This document shows, piece by piece, positions 34,984-45,111 of a stretch of 64,000 bases of DNA. Every line of letters starts with the position of its first letter. Position 1 is the stretch's first letter. Where the stretch lies: the NCBI RefSeq assembly GCF_014201905.1, contig NZ_JACHFM010000001.1:248001-312000 (forward strand), read 5' to 3'. The position numbers were made by a program, and so were the translations under genes. Under the pieces are notes generated by a model that saw only the letters and a list, made by a program, of their open reading frames with translations, was not told the DNA's origin and did no database searches. The DNA comes from Amaricoccus macauensis. GTDB lineage: Bacteria; Pseudomonadota; Alphaproteobacteria; Rhodobacterales; Rhodobacteraceae.

Positions 34984-36200
34984 GCCTGCCGCTTTCCGGT
35001 CTCCGCGTCCTCGACCTGTCACGGATCCTCGCGGGTCCGAGCGCGACGCAGATCCTCGGCGACCTCGGCGCCGACGTCATCAAGGTCGAGCGTCCCGGCG
35101 CCGGGGACGACACCCGCGGGTGGGGACCCCCTTTCCTGCCCGCGGGTGCCGACGGCGCCCCGCACGGCGACAGCGCCTACTTCCTGTCAACGAACCGCAA
35201 CAAGCGCTCGCTGACCGTCGACATCTCCCAGCCCGCGGGGCTCGCGATCGTGCGTGAGCTCGCGAAAGAATCGGACGTCCTCATCGAGAACTTCAAGGTC
35301 GGCGACCTCGAGCGGCGCGGGCTCGGCTGGGAAGCCGTGCACGCGTTCGCGCCGCGTCTCGTCTACTGCTCGGTGACGGGCTTTGGCCAGACCGGCCCCT
35401 ACGCGACCCAGGCAGGATACGACTTCATCATCCAGGGCATGGGCGGGCTGATGAGCCTCACCGGAGAGACCGACGGCGCGCCGATGAAGGTCGGCGTGCC
35501 AATCTCCGACATCATGGCGGGCATGTATGCGACGGTCGCGATCCTCGCCGCGCTCCGCGAGCGCGACGCGACGGGGCTCGGGCGGCGGATCGACATCTCG
35601 CTTCTCGATTGCCAGGTGGCCTGGCTCTACAATCAGGTGTCGAACTATCTCGTCAGCGGCCGCGTTCCCGCGCGCCACGGCAACGCCCACCCGAACATCG
35701 TGCCCTATGAGACGTTCCAGACCGCCGACGGGCACGTCAACCTCGGGGTGGGCAACGACAGCCAGTTCCGCCGCCTCTGCGCGCTCATTGGCATGCCGGA
35801 GCTCGGGACCGACGCGCGCTTCGAGCGCAACGCCGGGCGGCTCGAGCATCGCGACGCGCTGCTCGCGCAGATCCGGCCGGCCTTCCTCGCGCGTACGAGC
35901 GCAGAATGGATCGCGGGCTGCAACGGGGCCGGACTCCCCTGCGGCCCGATCTACTCGGTGCCGGAGATGCTGGCGGATCCGCACGTGCAGGCCCGCGGCG
36001 TGGTACAGGAAACCGCCCACCCGGGCCAGCCTGGGGAGCCGATCCGGCTGATGCGCTCGCCCCTTAGGATCGAGGGGCACGACCTCGGCATCCGCCGGCC
36101 GCCGCCGACGCTCGGCGAGCATACCGGCGAGGTGCTCGCCGAGGTCCTCGGCTACGACGCCGCCCGGATCGCCGGGCTCCGCGCGAGCGGGGTCGTGTGA
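34980..36200 (+). CDS. Class III CoA-transferase (CaiB/BaiF), copy 1
   Basis: 406 residues. Opens LPLSGLRVLDLSRILAGPSA, then the interlocked-dimer core with ADVIKVERPG, FLSTNRNKRSLTVD and the catalytic Asp region MKVGVPISDIMAGM. Transfers CoA between carboxylic acids to activate the substrate of the pathway. Overlaps both neighbours by four bases. Two more family members lie at 45258 and 47631, so the region handles several CoA-activated intermediates or two parallel substrates. Confidence 0.93.
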   Translation: MSLPLSGLRVLDLSRILAGPSATQILGDLGADVIKVERPGAGDDTRGWGPPFLPAGADGAPHGDSAYFLSTNRNKRSLTVDISQPAGLAIVRELAKESDVLIENFKVGDLERRGLGWEAVHAFAPRLVYCSVTGFGQTGPYATQAGYDFIIQGMGGLMSLTGETDGAPMKVGVPISDIMAGMYATVAILAALRERDATGLGRRIDISLLDCQVAWLYNQVSNYLVSGRVPARHGNAHPNIVPYETFQTADGHVNLGVGNDSQFRRLCALIGMPELGTDARFERNAGRLEHRDALLAQIRPAFLARTSAEWIAGCNGAGLPCGPIYSVPEMLADPHVQARGVVQETAHPGQPGEPIRLMRSPLRIEGHDLGIRRPPPTLGEHTGEVLAEVLGYDAARIAGLRASGVV

Positions 36201-37537
36201 TGGGCGAGAGCTCCGTGCGGCTGCCGGCCCGCGACGTCCCCGTTCTCCGCGAGGTCGACGTCCTCGTCGCCGGCGGCGGATCGGCGGGGGTCGCGGCGGC
36301 GGTGAGCGCCGCCCGTACTGGCGCTTCCGTCCTCCTCGTCGAGCGGAACGGCTTTCTCGGCGGCACGATGACCGCGACGAGCCTAGGGGGCATCTGCGGG
36401 CTCTACAGCCTGGTCGACGGCGCGCCGGTTCAGATGGTTTTCGGATTCGCCGAAGAGGTTCGCGCCCGGCTCGCCGCCGCCGGCGGAACCCGCGGGCCGC
36501 TGCCGTGGCTGAACACCGCCTCGTTGCCCTACGACCTCTTCACCCTGAAGTCCGTGCTGGACGACCTCGTGGAGGTTCCTGGCCTCGGTGTGCTCTATCA
36601 GGCCCGGCTGACCGACGTGCTGCGGGACGGCGGCAGGGTCACCCATGCGATCGTCCGCGGGCGCGAGGCGCCCTTCGCCGTCGCCGCGCGGGTCTTCGTC
36701 GACGCGTCCGGCGATGGCGAGCTCGCGGCACTCGCCGGCGCCGAGGCGGAGATCGAGCGCGGGCACCTGCAGTTCCCCTCGACGATGTTCCGCATGGGGA
36801 GCGTCGATACGGCGCGGGCGATGGGCGTCACGCGCGAGGAGATGCACGCGCTGCTCGAGCGGGCGGTCGCGGACGGCCACGACCTGCCGCGGACCGCCGG
36901 CGGCATCTACTCGGCGCGGGATGGCATCGTCCATCTCAACATCACCAAGGTGAAGGTCGACGGCCGCTCGCCCGACCCGTTCGACCCCGAGAGCCTCAGC
37001 CGGGCCGAGCGCGAGGGGCGCGCCCAGGCGCGCCGCTATCTCGAGGTCTTCCGCCGCTACGTTCCAGGCTATGCGGACGCCTTCATCCTAGACACCGGCA
37101 CCGAGCTCGGCGTGCGCGAGACGCGGCGGATCGTCGGCGACCGGACAGTGACGGCCGAGGACGTGCTCGGCGAGCGCAAGGTCGAGGACGCCATCGCGGC
37201 GAGCTGCTGGCCAATCGAGGAACACGGCGCGGGACGAGCGACCCGCTGGGTATGGATGTCGCCGGGGGGCTACTGCCAGATACCCTACGGCGCGCTGGTG
37301 CCGCGCGGCCTCGACAACGTGCTCGTCGCCGGCCGCTGCCTGTCGGCCACGCACGAGGCCCAGGCGGCGCTGCGCGTCACGGCCAACTGCTTCTCGATGG
37401 GCCAGGCCGCGGGACTCGCCGCCGTCCTCGCCGGCGGGCGGACGGTTCGGGATGTCTCGATGCCCGCGCTCCAGCAGGCGCTCGCGGCGGCAGGCGCGGT
37501 CCTCGCCCCGCGCCCGGAGGCGACGATCGATGCATGA
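36197..37537 (+). CDS. FAD-dependent oxidoreductase
   Basis: 446 residues. The dinucleotide-binding motif VLVAGGGSAGVAAAVSAAR occurs near residues 17-35, followed by FLGGTMTATSLGGICGLY. A second FAD contact lies near the C-terminus (VLVAGRCLSATHEAQAALRV). This matches the FAD_oxidored group (PF12831-like), whose reactions are mostly unassigned. Its 3' end overlaps the IlvD-like gene by eight bases. Substrate unknown; presumably oxidises an intermediate of this pathway. Confidence 0.87.
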   Translation: MMGESSVRLPARDVPVLREVDVLVAGGGSAGVAAAVSAARTGASVLLVERNGFLGGTMTATSLGGICGLYSLVDGAPVQMVFGFAEEVRARLAAAGGTRGPLPWLNTASLPYDLFTLKSVLDDLVEVPGLGVLYQARLTDVLRDGGRVTHAIVRGREAPFAVAARVFVDASGDGELAALAGAEAEIERGHLQFPSTMFRMGSVDTARAMGVTREEMHALLERAVADGHDLPRTAGGIYSARDGIVHLNITKVKVDGRSPDPFDPESLSRAEREGRAQARRYLEVFRRYVPGYADAFILDTGTELGVRETRRIVGDRTVTAEDVLGERKVEDAIAASCWPIEEHGAGRATRWVWMSPGGYCQIPYGALVPRGLDNVLVAGRCLSATHEAQAALRVTANCFSMGQAAGLAAVLAGGRTVRDVSMPALQQALAAAGAVLAPRPEATIDA

Positions 37538-39209
37538 CACGCCCCAGCTTCGCAGCAACTTCCGCCCCGGGACCACTGCCTGGGCGGTGCGACGGGCCCA
37601 GTGGCGCGCCCTCGGTCTCACCGACGAGGAGATGGCGCGGCCGAAGATCGCGGTGGTGAATACCTCCTCCGAGCTCTCGATCTGCTTCAGCCATCTCGAC
37701 ACCGTTGCGGCGACGGTGAAGGCGGCGGTCCGGGCTGCCGGCGGCCTGCCCTTCGAGGTGCGCACCACGGCGCCGAGCGACTTCATCCACGGCGCCGCCA
37801 AAGGCGCGCGCTACATCCTTCCCAGCCGCGACCTGATCGCGAGCGACATCGAAGTCGGCGTCGAGGGGCCGCTGCTCGACGGCATGGTCTGCCTCGCCTC
37901 GTGCGACAAGACGACCCCCGGCCAGCTCATGGCGGCGGCGCGGCTGGATCTCCCCACCGTTTTCGTGCTCTGCGGCTACCAGGGACATGGGACGAGCGAG
38001 AGCGAGGAAGTTGATATCGAAGAGGTCTTCGAGCGGGTCGGGGCGCTCGTCACCGGCGCGATCACGCTCGACCGACTCCACGATATGACCGAGCACGCGA
38101 TCAAGGGCCCCGGTGTCTGCGCCGGCATGGGCACGGCGAACTCGATGCACCTCGTCTGCGAGGCGCTGGGCCTCGCGCTTCCCGGTAGCGCGCCCGTCCG
38201 GGCGATGACCGCGGCGATGTTCGCCCAAGCCGAGGCGGCCGGACGGCGGATCGTCGGGATGGTCGAGGAAGGCCTGACCGCCCGCCGGATACTGACCGAG
38301 GCCGCTTTCCGCAACGCCATCGCGGTCACGCTTGCGGCGAGCGGCTCGGGCAACTGCGTGCGTCATCTGCAGGCCGTAGCGGTGGAGGCGGGGCTCTCGC
38401 TCAGCATCTACGATCTCGTCGACGCGCTCGGACCGAAGGTGCCGCTCCTCTGTGCCGTGCGGCCCAATGGGCCTGACCGGATCGAGGACCTCGACCGGGC
38501 AGGCGGCGCGCGGGCGATCCTCAAGCGGCTCGGCACCCGCATCGACGGCGACGCCATGACCGCGACCGGCCGGACGTGGGGCGAGGAGCTCGCCGACTAC
38601 CGGCCGCCAGACGACGCGGCGCTCCGCCATGCGGACGACCCGCACTCGACGACGCCGGCCCTCGTTACGCTTCGAGGCTCGCTCGCGCCCGACGGCGCGC
38701 TCCTGAAGCTCGGGCTCGGCGGCGCGGAGAAGATGCACTTCGCCGGGCCGGCGCGGACCTTCGAGGATCAGGACGACGCGATCGCCGGCCTCGCCGACGG
38801 CCGCATCGGCGCGGGCGACGTTGTGGTGCTGCGCGGCCTCGGCCCGCGCGGCGGCCCGGGCATCGCCTCGGCCTCGTGGTTCGTCGCGGCCTTGAACGGC
38901 GCGGGATTGGCGGGCAAGGTCGCCGTCGTGACCGACGGCCAGCTCTCCGGCCTCAACCACGGGATCACCATCAACCAGGTCGCGCCCGAGGCCTTCGAGG
39001 CCGGCCCGATCGCCCTCGTCGAGGACGGAGACGCCATCGTCATCGACGTTGCCAGCCGCTCGCTCGGGCTTGGCGTGCCCGAGGCGGAACTCGCCCGCCG
39101 ACGGGCCACCCTCGCGGCGGCGCCGCCGACCGCGGAGCGCGGATGGCTCTCAGTCTTCCAGCGGCTCGCGAGCCCAATCCACCGGGGGGCGACCCTGGCA
39201 CCCGACTGA
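37530..39209 (+). CDS. IlvD/Edd family dehydratase
   Basis: 559 residues. Iron-sulfur dehydratase of the dihydroxy-acid/sugar-acid family: cluster cysteine region ASCDKTTPGQLMAAARL, a second cysteine segment GVCAGMGTANSMH, and the C-terminal DGQLSGLNHGITINQVAPEA. Removes water from a 2,3-dihydroxy acid to give a 2-oxo acid. Start at ATG 37530, overlapping the upstream stop. Context (CoA-transferases, no branched-chain biosynthesis genes) favours a sugar-acid or hydroxy-acid catabolic role over valine/isoleucine synthesis. Confidence 0.9.
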   Translation: MHDTPQLRSNFRPGTTAWAVRRAQWRALGLTDEEMARPKIAVVNTSSELSICFSHLDTVAATVKAAVRAAGGLPFEVRTTAPSDFIHGAAKGARYILPSRDLIASDIEVGVEGPLLDGMVCLASCDKTTPGQLMAAARLDLPTVFVLCGYQGHGTSESEEVDIEEVFERVGALVTGAITLDRLHDMTEHAIKGPGVCAGMGTANSMHLVCEALGLALPGSAPVRAMTAAMFAQAEAAGRRIVGMVEEGLTARRILTEAAFRNAIAVTLAASGSGNCVRHLQAVAVEAGLSLSIYDLVDALGPKVPLLCAVRPNGPDRIEDLDRAGGARAILKRLGTRIDGDAMTATGRTWGEELADYRPPDDAALRHADDPHSTTPALVTLRGSLAPDGALLKLGLGGAEKMHFAGPARTFEDQDDAIAGLADGRIGAGDVVVLRGLGPRGGPGIASASWFVAALNGAGLAGKVAVVTDGQLSGLNHGITINQVAPEAFEAGPIALVEDGDAIVIDVASRSLGLGVPEAELARRRATLAAAPPTAERGWLSVFQRLASPIHRGATLAPD

Positions 39210-39292
39210 ACCGCAGGATCCCGAGCCGGACGGGACGAACAACAACCCGGTAGGACCGCCGCTCGACGGTAAAAAAACAGGAGGAAAACACG

Positions 39293-40813
39293 ATGTCTCT
39301 GCGCTGGAGATTGTTGATGGCGGCTGCTGCCGCCCTGCCGGCGGCGGCGCCGGCGTGGGCGCAAGACACGCCCACCGATGTCGTCATCGTGCTCGAGACC
39401 CAGCCCGATCAGCTCGACCCGTGCCAAGCGTCGAAGTCGCAGGTCGGCAAAGTCATCAAGCAGAACGTGATCGAGACCCTCACCGAGATCGACCCGGAGA
39501 GCGGGCAGGTGAATCCGCGGCTCGCCACGGAGTGGAGCCAAGTCGACGATCTCACCTGGCGCTTCAAGCTCCGGGACGACGTGACCTTCCACGACGGAAC
39601 GCCCTTCAACGCCGAGGCCGTCAAGTACTCGATCGAGCGGACGATGGACGAGAGCATCGACTGCGAGATCCGCGTCAAGTACTTCGGCGGCCTGACGCTC
39701 GAGGTCACGCCTGCCGGCGAGCACGAGATCGAGGTCAAGACCAGCGAGCCGACCCCGATCCTGCCGACGCTGATGGGCACGGTCGTCGCCATGTCGACCG
39801 CCACGCCGATGGGCGAGATCACCCGCGAGCCAATCGGCACCGGTCCCTACCGGCTCGAAGAGTGGACCCCTGGCCAGCAGATCGTGCTGACCCGCGTCGA
39901 CGACTACTGGGGCGACCAGCCCGAGGTGACCAAGGCCACCTACATCTGGCGCTCGGAGTCGACGGTGCGCGCGGCGATGGTCGCCGCCGGCGAGGCCGAC
40001 ATCGCTCCGAACATCGCCGTCCAGGACGCCACAAATCCGGAGATGGACTTCAGCTTCCTGAACTCGGAGACTTCGCGGCTTCGGATCGACGCCGAGATTC
40101 CGCCGCTCGACGACCGCCGGGTGCGGCTTGCGCTCAACTACGCGACCGACCGCGACGGGATGAAGGGCACGATCTTCAGCGACAAGGTCATCCCCTCGAC
40201 CCAGCACGTCGTTCCGGGGATCAACGGCCACAACCCGGACCTGACCCCCTACGCGTACGATCCCGAGAAGGCGATGGAGCTCCTCGCCGAGGCGAAGGCC
40301 GACGGGGTGCCGGTCGACGCGGAGATCATTCTCGTTGGACGCCACAACCTCTATCCGAACTCGCAGGAGTCGCTGCAGGCCCTCGAGGCGATGTACGAGG
40401 CCGTCGGCTTCAACATCACCCTCAAGATGACCGAGGCGGCGGAGTGGTACGACCTGCTCTTCAAGCCCTATGCCGAGGATCGTGCCCCGAATCTGTTCCA
40501 GGAGCAGCACGACAACAACAACGGCGACGCGGTGTTCACGATCTTCGTGAAGTACCATTCGGAGGGCGGCCAGTCGACCTTCGCGGACGCCGAGGTCGAC
40601 GACCTCATCGACCGCGGCGGGCAGGCCAGCGGTGAGGAGCGCACGAAGCTCTACCAAGAGGCCTTCAAGCGTATCCACGAGGAGATCGTGCCGGACGTGT
40701 CGCTCTTCCACATGGTCGGCTTCACAAGAGTGAATCCGCGTCTGGAGTTCACCCCTTCCATTGCGACGAATAGCGAGCTCCAGCTGTCCGAGATCGGGTT
40801 CAACAACAGCTGA
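39293..40813 (+). CDS. ABC peptide/organic-solute binding protein, family 5
   Basis: 506 residues with a signal peptide (MSLRWRLLMAAAAALPAAAPAWA/QD). Family 5 features are present: TWRFKLRDDVTFHDGTPFNA near residues 85-104, EPIGTGPYRLEEW, and DDRRVRLALNYATDR. Periplasmic capture protein for the permease and ATPase genes that follow. These importers carry peptides, opines, nickel chelates or glycosides. Given its neighbours, the substrate is probably the compound the pathway degrades. AACAGGAGG precedes the start. Confidence 0.92.
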   Translation: MSLRWRLLMAAAAALPAAAPAWAQDTPTDVVIVLETQPDQLDPCQASKSQVGKVIKQNVIETLTEIDPESGQVNPRLATEWSQVDDLTWRFKLRDDVTFHDGTPFNAEAVKYSIERTMDESIDCEIRVKYFGGLTLEVTPAGEHEIEVKTSEPTPILPTLMGTVVAMSTATPMGEITREPIGTGPYRLEEWTPGQQIVLTRVDDYWGDQPEVTKATYIWRSESTVRAAMVAAGEADIAPNIAVQDATNPEMDFSFLNSETSRLRIDAEIPPLDDRRVRLALNYATDRDGMKGTIFSDKVIPSTQHVVPGINGHNPDLTPYAYDPEKAMELLAEAKADGVPVDAEIILVGRHNLYPNSQESLQALEAMYEAVGFNITLKMTEAAEWYDLLFKPYAEDRAPNLFQEQHDNNNGDAVFTIFVKYHSEGGQSTFADAEVDDLIDRGGQASGEERTKLYQEAFKRIHEEIVPDVSLFHMVGFTRVNPRLEFTPSIATNSELQLSEIGFNNS

Positions 40814-40885
40814 CTCCCGCGACCGGCGACCATGACAACGCAGCGCGGCCCGGAGAGGGCCGCGCCACGCAAAGGAAGGTCCGAC

Positions 40886-41803
40886 TTGAACCGCTTCGTC
40901 CTCAAACACGGCACGCAGTCGCTCTTCGCTCTGCTCTGCCTGCTCGTCCTCGTGTTCTTCCTCGCCCGGCTCACCGGCGACCCGACGGACCTCTACCTGC
41001 CGATGGACGCCTCGATCGAGCAGCGCGCCGAGTTCGCCGCGAGCCACGGCTTCGACGATCCCGTCGTGGTGCAGTTCGGCCGCTACCTCGCCGGCGTCAT
41101 GCGCTTCGACTTCGGCGACTCGCTCTTCCAGGGCCGACCGGCGATCGACGCCGTGCTCGCGGCGTTCCCCGTGACGCTGAAGCTCGCGGGCGTTACCATG
41201 GCGCTGTCGCTGGTGCTCGCCATCGTCATCGGCTCGCTCGCCGCCTGGCGCCCGCGCAGCATCTTCGACCGTGTCGCCAGCATGCTGACGATCGCGAGCG
41301 CGAGCGCGCCGGACTTTTGGGTCGCCATCGTCGCCATCCTCGTCTTCGCCGTGTCGCTCGGCTGGCTGCCGACCTCCGGCATGGGGTCGCCCGCGCACTG
41401 GATCATGCCGGTCGGCGTCCTGATGTTCCGGCCGCTCGGGCTCCTCACCCAGGTGGTGCGTGCCGCGATGATCGGCGCCCTCGCCGCCCCCTACGTCAAG
41501 ACTGCCCGCGCCAAGGGCGCCGGCAAGAGCCGGATCATCTTCGTCCACGGTCTCCGCAACGCCATGCTGACGGTGATCACCGTCGCCGGCGACCAGGCCG
41601 CGACCCTCATCAACGGCGCCGTCGTCGTCGAGACCGTCTTCGGCTGGCCAGGCATCGGCAACCTGATGATCCAGGCGATCCAGCAGCGCGACTTCGCGGT
41701 GCTCCAAGCCTGTATCCTCATGACCGCCTTCGCGATCTTCTTCATGAACGTCCTGATCGACATCGCCTACTCGCGGCTCGATCCGCGCGTCCGGACATCG
41801 TGA
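40886..41803 (+). CDS. ABC permease, DppB type
   Basis: 305 residues from TTG at 40886, chosen because AAGGAAGG is at ideal distance and the first membrane helix then follows directly (SLFALLCLLVLVFFLARL). An ATG 54 bases upstream is the alternative. Six helices, with an EAA-like loop PYVKTARAKGAGKSRIIFVH. Membrane channel half with the next gene. Confidence 0.9.
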   Translation: MNRFVLKHGTQSLFALLCLLVLVFFLARLTGDPTDLYLPMDASIEQRAEFAASHGFDDPVVVQFGRYLAGVMRFDFGDSLFQGRPAIDAVLAAFPVTLKLAGVTMALSLVLAIVIGSLAAWRPRSIFDRVASMLTIASASAPDFWVAIVAILVFAVSLGWLPTSGMGSPAHWIMPVGVLMFRPLGLLTQVVRAAMIGALAAPYVKTARAKGAGKSRIIFVHGLRNAMLTVITVAGDQAATLINGAVVVETVFGWPGIGNLMIQAIQQRDFAVLQACILMTAFAIFFMNVLIDIAYSRLDPRVRTS

Positions 41804-41814
41804 GGAGGGCGACC

Positions 41815-42690
41815 ATGCGCAACTCGAGCCTCCTCGCCCTCCTCCGCAGCGACCGCGTCGCCTTCGTCGCGGCGATCTGGCTGATGCTCGTCGTCGGCAT
41901 CGCCCTCGTCGGGCCCGAGGTGGTCGGCAAGGCCGCGACCGGCCTCGACCTCCGGGCGCGCAACGCCCCGCCGTTCGACTTCTCGCGCGGCTGGGTCCAC
42001 TGGCTCGGGTCGGACGCGCTCGGCCGCGGCATCCTTGCGCGCATATTCCTCGCCGCGCGCACGACGCTTGGCATCGCCGTCGCCTCGGTGCTGCTCTCGA
42101 TGGTCATCGGGGGCACGCTCGGCATCATCGCCGGCCTCAGCCGCGGCAGCCTCGGCAAGGTGATCATGCGCGGCACGGACGTGATCATGAGCTTCCCTTC
42201 GCTGCTCATGGCGTTGATCGTGCTCTACGTCCTCGGCGGCGCGCCGGCGAACCTCGTCGTCGTCCTGGCCATCACCCGCCTGCCTGTCTACGTGCGCACC
42301 GCGCGCGCCGAGGTGCTCGAGATCCGCGAGCGCGCCTTCATCAACGCTGCGCGGGTGATGGGCGCGGGCCAAGTCCACCTCGCGCTCCGCCACATCGCGC
42401 CCCTGGTCCTGCCGACGCTCTTCATCATCGGATCGCTCGACTTCGCCTACGTGATGCTGGCGGAGTCCGCACTGTCCTTCCTCGGCATGGGCGTGCAGCC
42501 CCCGTCGATCACCTGGGGGCTGATGGTGGCCGAGGGCCGGAGCTACCTGAACAGCGCGTGGTGGCTTTCGTTCTGGCCAGGCCTCTTCATCATGCTGACC
42601 GCGCTCTCGGCCAACCTCCTCGCGAGCTGGTTCCGCATCGCGGGCGATCCGACGCTCCGCGCCGCGCAGGGGAACACCGGCCATGCATGA
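41815..42690 (+). CDS. ABC permease, DppC type
   Basis: 291 residues. Polar N-terminus, then the typical HWLGSDALGRGILARIFLAA motif of DppC-like subunits, six helices and the ATPase-contact loop RAFINAARVMGAGQVHLALR. GAGGAGGGC lies just before the ATG. Its end overlaps the fused ATPase gene by eight bases. Confidence 0.92.
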   Translation: MRNSSLLALLRSDRVAFVAAIWLMLVVGIALVGPEVVGKAATGLDLRARNAPPFDFSRGWVHWLGSDALGRGILARIFLAARTTLGIAVASVLLSMVIGGTLGIIAGLSRGSLGKVIMRGTDVIMSFPSLLMALIVLYVLGGAPANLVVVLAITRLPVYVRTARAEVLEIRERAFINAARVMGAGQVHLALRHIAPLVLPTLFIIGSLDFAYVMLAESALSFLGMGVQPPSITWGLMVAEGRSYLNSAWWLSFWPGLFIMLTALSANLLASWFRIAGDPTLRAAQGNTGHA

Positions 42691-44320
42691 ACCGAAGCCG
42701 CTCCTCGAGATCGACCGGCTTTCGGTCGACTTCCCGGCGCCCGACGGCCTTTTCTCCGCCGTGCGCGACGTGAGCATCACCATCGCCCCGAGCGAGGCGC
42801 TCGCCATCATCGGCGAGAGCGGGTCGGGCAAGAGCGTTACCGCGAACGCGGTGATGGGCCTGCTCGATGCGCCGCCCGCCCGCGTACACGGCGACGTCCG
42901 CTTCGAGGGGCGGAGCCTTTTCTCGATGCCGGATCGGCAGCGGCGCGACCTCTGGGGGCGCCGCATCGCCATGGTGTTCCAGGACCCGCTCACCCACCTC
43001 AACCCGGTCTACCCGGTCGGCTGGCAGGTGACCGAGGTCTGCCGCATCCACGGCATGGCGCGGACCGAGGCCGACCGCCGGGCGATGGAGCTCCTCGACC
43101 GCGTCGGCATCCCCGACGTGCGGCGGCGCATGGGCGACTTCCCCCACGAGTTCTCCGGCGGCCAGCGGCAGCGGGTCATGATCGCCATGGCAATGGCGCT
43201 CTCGCCCGACCTCCTCATCGCCGACGAGCCGACGACCGCGCTCGACGTCACCGTGCAGGCGCAGATCCTCGACCTGCTGCGAGACCTGCGCACCGAGTCG
43301 GGCATGGCGCTGATGATGATCACCCACGATCTCGGGGTCGCCGCCGACATCGCCGAGAGGGTGGTCGTCATGCGCCGCGGCGAGATCGTCGAGGAAGGCG
43401 CGCTCGACCGGGTCTTCGCCGCGCCGGTGCATCCCTACACTCGCCAACTCCTCACCGACCGGTCGGAGGAGTATCGCTCCGCTCGGCCGGGCGTCGCTCC
43501 GGCGGTACTCGAGCTCGACCGCGTCGGCGTCCACTACGGCACCTTCGAGGCGGTGCGTGACGTCACCGTCACGCTCCGCAAGGGAGAGATCCTCGGGATC
43601 GTCGGCGAGAGCGGCTCGGGCAAGTCCTCGCTCGCGAGTGCGATCCTGAAGCTTCGCCGGCCGAGCAGCGGCAACATCCGCTTTCACGGCCGGGACATCT
43701 ACGCGCTGGGCCGCGAAGAGGAGACCGGCTTCCATCGCGGCGTGCAGGCGATCTTCCAGGATCCGTTCAGCTCGCTCAATCCGCGGATGACTGTACTGAA
43801 GGTGATCTCCGAGCCTTGGCTGCTCCACCGGGACGTGCTGCCACGGGACCGTTGGCGCGGCCGCGCCGCCGAACTCCTTGACATGGTCGGCCTTACGGAG
43901 TCCGACCTCGACAAGTATCCGGCCGAGTTCTCCGGCGGGCAGCGCCAGCGCATTGCCATCGCCCGGGCACTCGCGCTCGAGCCAGAAGTGATCGTGTGCG
44001 ACGAGGCCGTCTCGGCCTTGGACATGACCGTGCAGGCCCAGGTCATCACGCTGCTCGCCGACCTCCGGACGCGACTCGGCCTCTCCTACGTCTTCATCGC
44101 CCACGACCTCACCCTGATCCGCAAGTTCGCAGACCACGTGCTGGTGATGAAAGCAGGCGACGTCGTCGAGCAGGGCGTCGCCGAGGAGGTCTTCTCCCGG
44201 CCGTCGGCGCTCTACACCCGCCAGCTCATCGCCTCGAGCCCAGTGCCAGACCCGAGGCGGCAGGCCGAGCGCCGGACCGCCCGCCGGCGCACCCTCGTGC
44301 ACGCGTCGACGGCTCCCTGA
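42683..44320 (+). CDS. Fused ABC ATPase (DppD-DppF)
   Basis: 545 residues carrying two complete ATPase domains: Walker A GESGSGKSV near residue 42 and GESGSGKSS near 308, signatures FSGGQRQRVMIAM and FSGGQRQRIAIAR, and two Walker B/D-loop sets (LLIADEPTTALD and VIVCDEAVSALD). In most family-5 importers these are separate proteins; the fusion fixes stoichiometry. Powers the importer encoded at 39293-42690. The second Walker B ends DEAVSALD rather than DEPVSALD. Confidence 0.93.
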   Translation: MHEPKPLLEIDRLSVDFPAPDGLFSAVRDVSITIAPSEALAIIGESGSGKSVTANAVMGLLDAPPARVHGDVRFEGRSLFSMPDRQRRDLWGRRIAMVFQDPLTHLNPVYPVGWQVTEVCRIHGMARTEADRRAMELLDRVGIPDVRRRMGDFPHEFSGGQRQRVMIAMAMALSPDLLIADEPTTALDVTVQAQILDLLRDLRTESGMALMMITHDLGVAADIAERVVVMRRGEIVEEGALDRVFAAPVHPYTRQLLTDRSEEYRSARPGVAPAVLELDRVGVHYGTFEAVRDVTVTLRKGEILGIVGESGSGKSSLASAILKLRRPSSGNIRFHGRDIYALGREEETGFHRGVQAIFQDPFSSLNPRMTVLKVISEPWLLHRDVLPRDRWRGRAAELLDMVGLTESDLDKYPAEFSGGQRQRIAIARALALEPEVIVCDEAVSALDMTVQAQVITLLADLRTRLGLSYVFIAHDLTLIRKFADHVLVMKAGDVVEQGVAEEVFSRPSALYTRQLIASSPVPDPRRQAERRTARRRTLVHASTAP

Positions 44321-44349
44321 GCTGCCGAGCCGCTGGCCTTGCGCCGGGC

Positions 44350-45111
44350 TCAGGAGCGGGCAGAGAAGCGCGATATCCGCTCCTGATAGCCGGGGTCGGC
44401 GTGGCAGGCGTCGGAGACGAGGCCGTGCAGCGCCGCCGCGCGAGCGTCCCCCGGCATCGCGAGGGCAAGCCGCAGATAGCGCACCGCTTCGCGCGGCAGG
44501 CGGGCGAGCGCCTCGGCCCGGGCGAGCGCCTCCTCGACCGCGGCGCCGGGCGCCGTCACCTGCGTGACGAGGCCCGCCCGCCGGGCGGCCTCGGCATTGA
44601 GCGGCGTGCCGTCGAGCAGGAGCTCGAGGGCGCGGGCGCGGCCGACGAGCGCCGGCAGCCGCTGCACCGCGCCGAAGGAAGGCACGCTGCCGAGCGCGAG
44701 CTCGGGCAGCCCGAGGCGCGCCCCCGGGTCGGCGAAGCGGAGGTCGCAGGCGAGGGCTAGCTCGAGCCCGCCGCCGAGCACATGGCCGTGCAGCGCCGCG
44801 ACCGAGGGCACCGGCGCTGCCGCCACCCGGTCGAGCGCTCGCCAGGCCCCCTCGATGAAGCGCCGCTTGGCCGCCCCGGCGAGGCCCGACACCGTCGCGA
44901 GGTCGGCTCCGGCGCAGAAGCCCCGCGGACCCCGGCCGGCGACGACCATGGCGCCGACCGCCTCGTCGGCTTCCACCGCGTCGATGGCCTCGACAAGACC
45001 GCGGCAGAGGCCCGGGTCGAGGGCGTTGATCTTCGCCGGGCGATCGAGCCAGACGAGGGCGACCGTCCCCCGCCGCTCGACCGTCACCCTGCTTGCGCCG
45101 TCCTCCGCCAT
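44350..45111 (-). CDS. Enoyl-CoA hydratase/isomerase family protein
   Basis: 253 residues of the crotonase fold. Oxyanion-hole segments GFCAGADLATV and HGHVLGGGLELALA are present, and both catalytic glutamates expected for a hydratase are there (Glu in GGLELAL and in GLPELALG). Start at ATG 45111; longer frames are unlike the family. Read opposite to its neighbours, divergent from the CoA-transferase at 45258 and convergent with the ATPase gene. It likely hydrates an enoyl-CoA made by the acyl-CoA dehydrogenase at 46447. Confidence 0.9.
   Translation of the reverse strand: MAEDGASRVTVERRGTVALVWLDRPAKINALDPGLCRGLVEAIDAVEADEAVGAMVVAGRGPRGFCAGADLATVSGLAGAAKRRFIEGAWRALDRVAAAPVPSVAALHGHVLGGGLELALACDLRFADPGARLGLPELALGSVPSFGAVQRLPALVGRARALELLLDGTPLNAEAARRAGLVTQVTAPGAAVEEALARAEALARLPREAVRYLRLALAMPGDARAAALHGLVSDACHADPGYQERISRFSARS

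Noticed and set aside
38768-41707. 979-codon open frame on the minus strand
   Set aside because: Antisense to the IlvD-like and binding-protein/permease genes; composition is a mirror of their codons (His/Arg/Asp-rich) and resembles no protein.
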